Source: UBA2779 sp965232165
GTDB lineage: Bacteria; Spirochaetota; Spirochaetia; DSM-2461
Direction: 5' to 3'
Assembly (NCBI GenBank): GCA_965232165.1
Contig: CBDDOY010000001.1
Location: 868,001-932,000, forward strand
Length of the DNA: 64,000 nucleotides
The notes under the pieces were generated by a model that was given only the letters and a program-made list of their open reading frames with translations, was not told the origin of the DNA and did not search any database. The position numbers and the translations under genes were made by a program. Below are positions 8,162 through 14,804 of the stretch, in pieces (position 1 is the stretch's first letter; the number at the start of each line of letters is the position of its first letter).

Positions 8162-8611
8162 TTAATTGAGGGTTCTGAAACCAATCATTTTCGCCAGTGG
8201 AATATCATTCGCATCATCATATTCTACTATGCGGCAGGCAATAAGGAGTCGGCTGCCTCTCGAAAATTGCTTTTCAGATGCGTTATCTTGCTGCTTGCCG
8301 GTAAATGTGTCAACCCAGGATTCCCCCTCAAACAACACCCTGCAAGAGTATGCCCGCACCTCAGAAGTGCCGATCCATTCTCCGCCAAGAAAGGTTACCC
8401 AAACGCCGGGCTTGTCCGCCGTGTCAACAACCTGTATATCCCCTGCCAATCCTTCAAGAATCACTATGTTCTGTGATTCAATCAAATTGCTGCTAATAGC
8501 CGGATCGTGTAGAGAAGACAGCTCAATATCAAAATTGACAACATCCTCAAAAGTCTGGCCCCAGCCAGCCATTGATAAGAATAAGAACAGCAGCACGGCC
8601 AGTAGTTTCAT
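8162..8611 (-). CDS. Small secreted protein, unknown
   Basis: A 149-residue protein with a clear signal peptide: MKLLAVLLFLFLSMAGWGQ, with cleavage likely after GWGQ. The mature part has a beta-rich pattern, IVILEGLAGDIQVV, GVWVTFLGGEWIG, EVRAYSCRVLFEGE and LLIACRIVEYDD, which could be an OB-type fold. I do not recognise a family. It is convergent with the FxsA-like gene (38 bases between the stop codons). Periplasmic location is inferred. Confidence 0.6.
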   Translation of the reverse strand: MKLLAVLLFLFLSMAGWGQTFEDVVNFDIELSSLHDPAISSNLIESQNIVILEGLAGDIQVVDTADKPGVWVTFLGGEWIGTSEVRAYSCRVLFEGESWVDTFTGKQQDNASEKQFSRGSRLLIACRIVEYDDANDIPLAKMIGFRTLN

Positions 8612-9084
8612 TACACACCTCTATAGGCCAATAATAGTTGCTATAGACAGGGATATCAACTCAACAAGGGGTAGATTAGAGAAACCTGCAATTCAAATTT
8701 ATGGATTTGATACTGGAAATTCTCCTGCCGCTGTTCGCCGAGACCACCCAAGAAGTCCTGAATAACAGCTTTTCACTCCTTCCTAGCGGCGGAACATTGG
8801 AGCTTTCCCACAAAGCAAGGAAACCAGAGTGCCATGGAATCGAAATTTTCTTGCGTTGCCTTCTAACTGAAATCCTGACCACTTCCGCTTGCCGTAGACG
8901 TTCTTCCTTCTAGGGGCGGCTCCTTTGCGCAGGAAATTTTGGCTGCAAGATCAACACTGCCCCCTCGGGCCGACCGACCGGCCGCCTTGAAAATCGCTGT
9001 TCTGCCGTAAGCGTCTGCTTTTGTCCGGGAAGCTTCCGAAGTTTGGAGCCATATTGCCGCAACCATCCCTGATTCAATCCTTAT
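8612..9084. other. Intergenic stretch, probably degraded sequence
   Basis: About 470 bases with short frames on both strands but no family resemblance, no clear ribosome-binding site and no strong hairpin. The next recognisable feature is a transposase remnant, so this may be decayed mobile DNA. Confidence 0.35.
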
Positions 9085-9300
9085 GAACACCTCTAAAAAC
9101 CCAATTTTGTTTTTGATTCCAAAGAGTTTATGGAAAAACTATTAAAGGGCAAGAAGATGAGGAGCAAGGTTCACCAGAGAGTCTACAGAAACAAACCGTT
9201 AAGAAATGAAGAAGAGGCCTTCACCAAAGAGAAATCGAAGGTTCGGGTCCGTGTGGAGCACGTTTTCGAGTTCATGAAAACGGCTGGTAAGGCAGACAAT
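9085..9300 (+). pseudogene. IS5-family transposase remnant with one element end
   Basis: The piece starts with a terminal-repeat-like GAACACCTCTAAAAACCC, which is close to the right end of the small elements (GGGCACCTCTAAAAAACCC). It runs straight into the C-terminal part of an IS5-type transposase: KMRSKVHQRVYRNKPL, then KEKSKVRVRVEHVFEFM. VR(V/A)RVEHVFGF is the signature around the last catalytic Glu of IS5 transposases. The N-terminal two thirds and the other end are gone. This links the small elements to an IS5-type source. Confidence 0.75.
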
Positions 9301-9341
9301 TTGCGAGCTATAGATTGTTCATTGCCTATGTATCGATGTCA

Positions 9342-9410
9342 CATAACGATAAGCTCACCTGCCGCTTTGAAGCGCAACGGAAAAGCGGTCAGGTGCAACG
9401 ACTTGTTATG
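9342..9410 (-). other. attC-like integron recombination site
   Basis: A 69-bp imperfect palindrome. Read on the minus strand it starts CATAACAAGTCGTT, continues GCACCTGACCGC, has a 19-base loop, and returns with GCGGCAGGTGAGC and TTATCGTTATG. The two arms pair except for one extrahelical base (CCTGACCGC against CCTGCCGC) and an unpaired central block (AAGTCGTT against ATAAG). These are the structural marks of a folded attC site, with outer CATAAC and GTTATG boxes similar to those of Vibrio repeats. It begins inside the 3' end of the methyltransferase remnant, where an attC should lie relative to its cassette gene. Confidence 0.72.
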
Positions 9411-9835
9411 CCCTTTATTTCATTTGCAGGATATTCTGCTTGAGGCTCTTTTATCAAAAACAACTCAAGTTCATTATCATCATGAAAACCCTGAATTTTT
9501 GATTTGTATTTTTGTGTAATATCTATGCTTTCAATTTCTTTTTTTCTTGCTTTGCTTATTTCTAAATACTCAAGTCCATTATCTATCCCTAGGAATTTTC
9601 TTTCAATTAAATTAGCTGCAATTCCAGTTGTGCTGCTTCCAGTAAACGGATCCAATATCCAAGAGCCTTTTTCGGTAGAAGCTAAAATTATTCTTGTCAG
9701 CAAAGATAAAGGCTTTTGAGTTGGGTGGCTTCCACAGGTTTTTTCCCATTTGGCAATCGCAGGCAACCGCCAAACATCTTTCATTTGCTTGTTACCATTT
9801 AATTGCTTCATCAACAAACAGATAATGGCAATTCA
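9389..9835 (-). pseudogene. N6-adenine DNA methyltransferase, C-terminal remnant (second methylase of the MboI/DpnII-type system)
   Basis: About 140 residues remain: GNKQMKDVWRLPAIAKWEKT, HPTQKPLSLLTRIIL and the SAM-binding motif LDPFTGSSTTGIAA, then a charged tail that runs into the attC-like site. This is the C-terminal half of a beta-class methyltransferase in which the catalytic DPPY would come first, so DPPY and the target-recognition part are missing. Upstream (towards 9835) the sequence changes into the tail of the restriction endonuclease gene, so a deletion has fused the two. The remnant cannot be active. Family knowledge: the MboI and DpnII systems carry two GATC adenine methylases around the endonuclease. 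Confidence 0.8.
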
Positions 9836-10478
9836 TATTGCTTATATAATTGAGGGGGGTTCTGTAAGAATCTTGTTTGAACCAATCGTTTAACACGTAC
9901 ACATACTCAACCTTCCAATTAAGGGCACCTCTAAAAAACCCATTTAGTTCTTGACTCGATCTTTTCTGCCGCTACTGCGTTGTCAAAATACTCAACTAAG
10001 CTTAAGCTACGCCCTTAGCTTTTGCCGCCTTGTATCGACAAAAAATTTCTTCGTCAATTTCCTAAAGCTGTTTTTTAGAAGTGCCCTTAAGACTTTGTAC
10101 CAGCTTTGCATATTGTTTTCTCTTAAAATCGCAGGTCTGCAATTTCTCATCAACAGAACCCGCAACTTGCTGAAACTTGATTTCGATAATGAACAGAGTA
10201 TCTCTAACCATTACAAACAGTCCATTATCGGGGAGCAACTGTTTTGAAAGAATAGCTCGCCAATCAATTTTGAACTCTGCAAGGAATCTGTAAAATTCAT
10301 GCTTTTTGAAACAACGAGCAACCTTTTCACCATTGTAATGAATATGCACACCGGAGTTATTATTTGTATTACTCACTTCGTACCCGTCAATCTTCTGAAA
10401 AAGATCAATTGAATCAATCCGTTCCTCGAAAATCAATCCTGTTTTAGTGTTTCCGCCACCTGTTCCGCCAGTAATCAT
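9792..10478 (-). pseudogene. MboI/DpnII-type GATC restriction endonuclease, interrupted
   Basis: From the ATG at 10476-10478 the product starts MITGGTGGGNTKTGLIFEER and includes FIIEIKFQQVAGSVDEKLQT and CDFKRKQYAKLVQS, the nuclease-core region of the MboI/DpnII family. The 164-bp element at 9923-10086 with a TTAA duplication then interrupts it. Removing the element and one TTAA continues the frame as LNWKVEYVYVLNDWFKQDSY. A further one-base shift near 9863 is needed to reach NYISNMNCHYLFVDEAIKW and a stop at 9792. So the enzyme was killed by an insertion and also carries a frameshift. It follows the intact methylase with a 4-base overlap. Confidence 0.88.
9923..10086. mobile_element. Small inverted-repeat element, copy 4 (opposite orientation)
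   Basis: A 164-bp copy in reverse orientation relative to copies 1 and 3. Its ends are GGGCACCTCTAAAAAACCC and CTGTTTTTTAGAAGTGCCC, with a direct TTAA at 9919-9922 and 10087-10090. TTAA fits the YTAR target preference known for the IS5 group. It splits the restriction endonuclease gene, and excision in silico restores the reading frame there. Confidence 0.92.
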
Positions 10479-11371
10479 ACTATCCCCATATTTGATATTA
10501 ACAGCTCTGTTAACTTACCCCTTTTATCTGGATTAGAATTGATACTTCTTTTTGCCAACACCCTGCTAACTTGATATTTTGAAAACAGTTCATCAAAGAA
10601 ATTGTCACTAGGATCTTTGCCTTTTACATCAGAATTACTCAAAATCCATTTGCTGTTACGCCGGTTCAATTTATCACAGAAAACCTTGAGTCTAATCTGC
10701 TCACTGTCATTGAATTCATCTTTTGCGTAAGAGTTGAAACTTGAGGTTTCAGATAGCGGCTTATACGGAGGATCAAAATAAAACAATGAATTCTCATTTG
10801 CATAAGTGATAGTTTGTTCAAAATCTCCTGATAATATCTTTACTTTCTGCAATAAGTTAGAAACAGATAAGAGATTTTTTTCATCGCAAATCAATGGTCT
10901 TTTATAACTGCCGACAGGAACATTGAATTCATTTTTTCTATTAACTCTGTACAATCCATTAAAACAGGACTTGTTCAAAAATATGAATAAAGCCGTTTGT
11001 TCTGTCTGGTCATAGTTTCTTAAATTAAAAAGTTTTCTTTTTCTGTAATAATATTTCCTTTTTTCTTCTGCTTCTTCTGCTAAAGAATGGTATTCGTTTT
11101 CATACACTCTGAGCATCGAAATTAAATCATGAACATTTGATTTTATAGCTTTGTATGAGTTTATTAAATCTTCATTTATATCATTAATAACGACTGATTT
11201 TAAGTTTTGGAAGTTATTTAAAACCCAAAACAAAACAGCACCGCTTCCAACAAACGGTTCCACATAAGAAAATTCATCATTTCCTTTGTATGAGAATTTA
11301 ACCTCAATATCATTTAATAATTGAGTTTTTCCTCCGGCCCATTTCAAAAATGGTTTTGCTTTTTTTATCAT
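10475..11371 (-). CDS. Dam-type (D12 class) GATC adenine methyltransferase of an MboI/DpnII-type system
   Basis: A 298-residue protein with PFLKWAGGKTQLL at the start (SAM-binding motif of D12/Dam enzymes), YVEPFVGSGAVLFWVLN (motif I, residues about 36-52), INDINEDLI, NKSCFNGLYRVNRKNEFNVP, and the catalytic FYFDPPYKPLS near residue 195. It methylates adenine, and GATC is inferred from the partner genes. The gene appears intact and in frame. With its endonuclease broken it would now act as a solitary methylase. It overlaps the endonuclease start by 4 bases, and a fragment of the small element lies directly upstream. The sequence is AT-rich compared with the flanking housekeeping genes, which suggests acquisition. 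Confidence 0.93.
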   Translation of the reverse strand: MIKKAKPFLKWAGGKTQLLNDIEVKFSYKGNDEFSYVEPFVGSGAVLFWVLNNFQNLKSVVINDINEDLINSYKAIKSNVHDLISMLRVYENEYHSLAEEAEEKRKYYYRKRKLFNLRNYDQTEQTALFIFLNKSCFNGLYRVNRKNEFNVPVGSYKRPLICDEKNLLSVSNLLQKVKILSGDFEQTITYANENSLFYFDPPYKPLSETSSFNSYAKDEFNDSEQIRLKVFCDKLNRRNSKWILSNSDVKGKDPSDNFFDELFSKYQVSRVLAKRSINSNPDKRGKLTELLISNMGIV

Positions 11372-11372
11372 A

Positions 11373-11402
11373 GGGCGCCTCTAAAAATCCATTCCGTTTT
11401 TG
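11373..11402. mobile_element. Fragment of the small inverted-repeat element
   Basis: GGGCGCCTCTAAAAATCC followed by ATTCCGTTTTTG matches one end of the small element. The rest is absent. It lies two bases upstream of the methylase start, so it may have replaced that gene's original leader. Confidence 0.65.
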
Positions 11403-11488
11403 GCTGGCGCACGCCTTGCTTTGCAAGGGCCGTGACGACCAAATAAGTCAAGTTGAATAGTATATTAGACTGCTTCACTCTTAGTAAC

Positions 11489-12871
11489 CTAACCGTGGAA
11501 GTGTTCCTTCACAACTTCCTCGATGAACTCCTTCGCAATACCTTCTATCTTTGAAGTGACAATTAGGGTTCCTTTTCTCATCTTGAATGCTTCTTCTTCG
11601 AGCGAATAGCCAACCTCGGATATAGCTGGCACATCGTTACGGGTTATGTTCTCTAGGCGTTCGTAATTGAATGTTCCTTCCGGTTCCTCGCGGGCCAAGA
11701 CAATGGCTGCGTCAACTTTGTGTTCTCGGAAGTGGTAACTTGGCGACCCGAAGAAGAACAGGTAACGCACGGCCTTCTTGTCATTTCGGAAATCTACTCG
11801 AAAGAACCAAGTTTTTTTGGCCGAGTGTCCTGTAATTAAGCTGGCATACTTTTCAAATGCCAGAATTCCGTAGTCTGTGAAGTAAAGTTTCGCAAAATTG
11901 GCATTTTCACCTATGGCTTCGATGTACTGACGGAACGTCCCTTTAATAAGTTCCATCGCATTCTTCCAAATCTCGTATCGATTCTTAGCTTTACCTTCTG
12001 CTGTCTTGTCAAACCTTGCGGCAATGGATTTTGCCCATTCATCGGCCTGACGTTGAATCTCGAAGGCGTATTCGTACTCTTCAAGGCTCTCATGAAGACT
12101 CTCAATTACTAGCGATACGAAAGGAGACAGGTCGCTCGATTGTGATTCTTCTAGGGAGTCATAGTACCGAAGTCTATCGTCCTTTGTAATAATGGCAATT
12201 GGATAACCGAATCGCATTAGGACGAGATTCATTACGAGTCTTGCCGTACGTCCATTTCCATCAACAAAGGGATGTATAGTCACAAACCAAGTGTGTGCCG
12301 CCGCAGCGATGATAATCGCATTAGTGTCGCCTATCAATTGCTTGGCGGTCACTTTGCCTAACCAAGCCCCAAAATCCTGCATCTGAATTGGAACATCATA
12401 GGAACGGGGCGGGCTGTATTCTGAACCTGAGATTTTTACGTCTGTCCGACGATAAGTTCCTCGATTTTCATTATCTATTCCTTTAAGAATGAACGCATGA
12501 ATTTGGCGAATTTCGTTCTCAGTGATTCCATTTGCCTTCTGAGCCAAAACCTCCAGGAAGTCTAGCGCCTCCGAGAGATTTTTTGCTTCGGCTTGATCTT
12601 GCAGAGACTTCCCAGTGATTGTCATCCCCCGTTCAATGACTTCACGGGTTTCTCCGATATCGAGTGTGTTCCCTTCGATAGCGTTTGAATTGTAGATATT
12701 CTTGATCTTGAAGAATTTCCGGATTTTTGCCAAACCTTCACCGGAAAGTTTTCCGCCGCTGCGGAGAGCAGCAACCTTCTCTGAAAGCTCCTTCAGGTAG
12801 GCCGTCTGTTCCCTTTTGTAATGATATGGCGTTCCGGCAATCGGAATAAACTCATCCATTGAGGTCTCCAT
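11489..12871 (-). CDS. Fic domain protein (probable AMPylase)
   Basis: A 460-residue protein. The N-terminal part contains NSNAIEGNTL (residues about 61-70), the inhibitory motif (S/T)xxxE(G/N) of class II Fic proteins. The Fic core has HPFVDGNGRTAR at about 199-210, which is complete with the catalytic His and the phosphate-binding loop, and SPPRSYDVP before it forms the usual flap. After the core comes a long C-terminal region (about 260-460) with a helical part and a DUF4172/winged-helix-like tail (IVTSKIEGIAKEFIEE). Fic proteins transfer AMP from ATP to hydroxyl side chains of target proteins. It lies directly after a GTTAAAT box at 12874-12880, in a probable integron cassette position. 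Confidence 0.9.
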   Translation of the reverse strand: METSMDEFIPIAGTPYHYKREQTAYLKELSEKVAALRSGGKLSGEGLAKIRKFFKIKNIYNSNAIEGNTLDIGETREVIERGMTITGKSLQDQAEAKNLSEALDFLEVLAQKANGITENEIRQIHAFILKGIDNENRGTYRRTDVKISGSEYSPPRSYDVPIQMQDFGAWLGKVTAKQLIGDTNAIIIAAAAHTWFVTIHPFVDGNGRTARLVMNLVLMRFGYPIAIITKDDRLRYYDSLEESQSSDLSPFVSLVIESLHESLEEYEYAFEIQRQADEWAKSIAARFDKTAEGKAKNRYEIWKNAMELIKGTFRQYIEAIGENANFAKLYFTDYGILAFEKYASLITGHSAKKTWFFRVDFRNDKKAVRYLFFFGSPSYHFREHKVDAAIVLAREEPEGTFNYERLENITRNDVPAISEVGYSLEEEAFKMRKGTLIVTSKIEGIAKEFIEEVVKEHFHG

Positions 12872-12873
12872 TT

Positions 12874-12880
12874 ATTTAAC
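12874..12880 (-). other. Candidate integron core site (GTTAAAT) before the Fic gene
   Basis: On the minus strand GTTAAAT, fitting the consensus GTTRRRY, lies 3 bases before the Fic start codon. Cassette genes commonly begin just after this box. No matching full attC fold is visible beside it. The evidence is the consensus match and its position between the integrase remnant and the first gene. Confidence 0.35.
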
Positions 12881-13082
12881 ACAAATACGATTAGCATTTC
12901 ACTGAAAATCCAATCGTTCCAACCTATACTCGTCCGTTCCGTCTAATCCCTATCTGCCTGCAATTCTACCGCAATCCCGTCAATCTGCCATCCCTCCACT
13001 ACCATAATAGCAAAACAATACTCTTATCAATCGGACTTCTACAAACCATCAAGAGGACTCTTGATGCCGCAGGGACCCTTAT
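12881..13082. other. Spacer between Fic gene and integrase remnant; 20-nt hairpin
   Basis: About 200 bases without a gene. At 13047-13066 there is a perfect 9-bp stem with a 2-base loop (CATCAAGAGGACTCTTGATG). No run of T follows on either side, so it is not a standard terminator. In inverted integrons the attI site would lie here, but I cannot point to one with confidence. Confidence 0.45.
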
Positions 13083-13430
13083 TCAGAACATGCCGATCAT
13101 GACCGTCTTCACATCCGTATGACCCAGCAGTTCCTGAACGGTGCGAATATCGTACCCGCCTCCAGCAAATATCGTAGCAAAGGGATGACGGAAGGTATGA
13201 CAGGATGCCCGCTTGTTGATTCAGGAGAGACGTACGGCATTATAGACAGCACGCTGAACAAGAGCGGGATGATGCCGCCCTTCTTCTCCTGTTTCCTGAT
13301 TCTTCCAGCACCGGACTCGATGGGAAAATTCATTGCCAGCGCCAATCCGTTGAACCTCCCGGATATTTTTGCCAAAGCCCTCAGGCATCACCGCTATACC
13401 CCATTCAGTCTTCACTTCCGTCAATCCTTT
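13083..13430 (-). pseudogene. Integron-type tyrosine recombinase (IntI) remnant
   Basis: One minus-strand frame, interrupted by a TGA, reads NQETGEEGRHHPALVQRAVY, NAVRLS, stop, then INKRASCHTFRHPFAT and GGGYDIRTVQELLGHTDVKT before a stop at 13083. HTFRHPFAT and the LLGHTDVKT box are the C-terminal catalytic boxes of tyrosine recombinases. The RHH...LQ(R/K)AV segment before them is typical of integron integrases. The first catalytic Arg region is gone. The active-site tyrosine is also lost: where MIYTHV is expected, the sequence reads MIGMF. It is therefore dead. It points the same way as the genes that follow it. Confidence 0.75.
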
Positions 13431-13581
13431 TGACACCGAAATAACCTGTTTACGTAAATGACATTTATTCTGCCTGTGCAGCAGAAAAAGCAGAATACAG
13501 GCTGAAATCACTAAACAAGATCGAGATTCACAGAAAAATTCGAAAAAAAAGGTAAAAAAGAAGATTTTTTCAATTTTGATG

Positions 13582-13610
13582 TTGACAAAACGTTTTTTTA
13601 GTATTATCTC
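13582..13610 (+). promoter_or_regulatory. Possible promoter for the two small genes
   Basis: TTGACA at 13582-13587 is followed after 17 bases by TATCTC at 13605-13610. An alternative TATTAT overlaps at 13602-13607. The region before it is very A/T-rich with long A and T runs, which may bend the DNA. The start codon follows about 60 bases later with AAGGAG upstream of it. Confidence 0.45.
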
Positions 13611-13672
13611 ATATGAAATGGCATTAATACACATGCAAATTCCCAAAACCCCCAAGGAGAAAAAGAAGAGAA

Positions 13673-13864
13673 ATGGAGAGTATCGCTGATCAGCTTAAGG
13701 AAATTTTTACGGATAAAGAGAATACTAAGCCTCTTACAGACGACGAATTCGAGCGGGTCAATCGATTCCGCAATTCCGATCATAAATTAGACGATTTAGA
13801 AATAGTCATAGCGGAAGAATTCAATTATGACACATTGAGCAAAGTCAATACCCCCGAAGCATAA
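13673..13864 (+). CDS. Small acidic protein, unknown
   Basis: A 63-residue, strongly acidic protein (MESIADQLKEIFTDKE, later DDEFERVNRFRNSDHKLDDL). It has AAGGAG about 15 bases and AAGAAGAG about 3 bases upstream of its ATG. There are no membrane segments and I recognise no family. Its stop codon is followed immediately by the ATG of the next gene, so the two are surely translated together. A small acidic protein in front of a larger basic one is the usual layout of an antitoxin-toxin pair, but nothing in the sequences proves that. Confidence 0.55.
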   Translation: MESIADQLKEIFTDKENTKPLTDDEFERVNRFRNSDHKLDDLEIVIAEEFNYDTLSKVNTPEA

Positions 13865-14470
13865 ATGACAAGGGATAAATTCCACGAGATTTGGACTAAA
13901 TCTGTGACACCACGCAGCGAACTGCTCTGCAAAGTGATTGGCGATGACAGCATTTCCTTCCATCCCGAATCCGAAACACACATCCGGATTCATTATCAAA
14001 AAACTAGACAGACATCAAAGGGACTGCTAATTAAGGCTGTAGGAAAAGCCGATGCGGAAAATTTATTGGACAGACATAAGGTGGCTTCTATGATTATGTA
14101 CTCCATCGTGGTATTGAGGCCGCTTAGGCTTCGGCGAGGACAATCCTCGTTTTGCGCACGGTATGCAAACGAATTCTTAGGTTTAATTTGCGGGTTGGAT
14201 ATTATTAAAACATTTATGCATAAAGATGGAATAAATCCCCCTCTCTTGCAGACCCCGTCAACAAGCCCAGAAAACTATATCATGCAGACCCCGTCAGAAA
14301 AAAAACCAGAAAGCTATATCATGCAGACCCTCCGTTGCATCTGGTTTGCCAAAGAGCGGAATTGTTTTGACATCTTTTCTTTTGCAAATATTTTTTTCTT
14401 CATCGAGAAATACTCATTCATAGCACAGAGCAAAGAAAATAGCAGCGAAATCGACGATAAGAGGGCTTAA
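13865..14470 (+). CDS. Unknown protein with in-frame repeats near its C-terminus
   Basis: A 201-residue product. The first 115 residues look like a real globular domain: MTRDKFHEIWTKSVTPRSEL, then SFHPESETHIRIHYQKT and LLDRHKVASMIMYSIVVL. The following part contains two imperfect copies of an LQTPS...(E)(N/S)YIM unit (DNA units of 36 and 39 bp at 14247-14282 and 14283-14321), and the tail is aromatic-rich and low in complexity. The true protein may be shorter, with the end read through degenerate sequence. I do not recognise the family. It starts one base after the previous stop. Confidence 0.45.
   Translation: MTRDKFHEIWTKSVTPRSELLCKVIGDDSISFHPESETHIRIHYQKTRQTSKGLLIKAVGKADAENLLDRHKVASMIMYSIVVLRPLRLRRGQSSFCARYANEFLGLICGLDIIKTFMHKDGINPPLLQTPSTSPENYIMQTPSEKKPESYIMQTLRCIWFAKERNCFDIFSFANIFFFIEKYSFIAQSKENSSEIDDKRA
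14247..14330 (+). repeat. Imperfect tandem repeats
   Basis: The unit starts TGCAGACCCCGTCA and ends CTATATCA. Copies lie at 14247-14282 (36 bp) and 14283-14321 (39 bp), and a third start (TGCAGACCC) is at 14322. All spacings are multiples of three, so the frame is kept. Confidence 0.8.
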
Positions 14471-14639
14471 TCCTCTTTATACCATTCAGCTCGGCGGACA
14501 TGCACCCGGAACAGAGCAGGGCTGTTATTAAAAACAATGCGGGCCGGAGAGTTTTTTCCCATGACATATTATGAATTATGAGTTCGAAGATGTTCCGGTG
14601 TTATCCCTTTTTGCATGAGGGCGGCCCCCTTGTTCACAG

Positions 14640-14790
14640 CAGTTTAACGCATGAAAAGCGCAAGGGATTGCAGCGGAAATGCCGCTGGCAGCCCCGGCGA
14701 TTGGCAATGAGCCGGGGGGCAGGCTGCCAGATTAAGGCATTGGAGCGGAAAGCCCGACCCGAAGGGTTGCGCCCAAATATCAGTTTTTGA
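14640..14790 (-). repeat. Dispersed GC-rich repeat, copy C
   Basis: On the minus strand: GCGCAACCCTTCGGGTCGGG, CTTTCCGCTCCAATGCCTT, CTGGCAGCCTGCCCCCCGG, CTCATTGCCAATCGCCGGGG, then the hairpin CAGCGGCATTTCCGCTG and CAATCCCTTGCG. It is very similar to copy B. It separates the unknown gene from the lipoprotein gene. Confidence 0.85.
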
Positions 14791-14804
14791 AAATTACGGC
14801 AACT

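Noticed and set aside
13047..13066. Hairpin CATCAAGAGGACTCTTGATG as a terminator
   Set aside because: It has a perfect stem but no T tract on either strand, and its loop is only 2 bases.
13119..13433. Plus-strand 104-residue frame
   Set aside because: The opposite strand gives clear recombinase motifs (HTFRHPFAT and LLGHTDVKT), so this frame is antisense.
14458..14480. AAGAGG/CCTCTT stem as terminator of the unknown gene
   Set aside because: The stem is only 6 bp and includes the stop codon, with a short T-poor tail.
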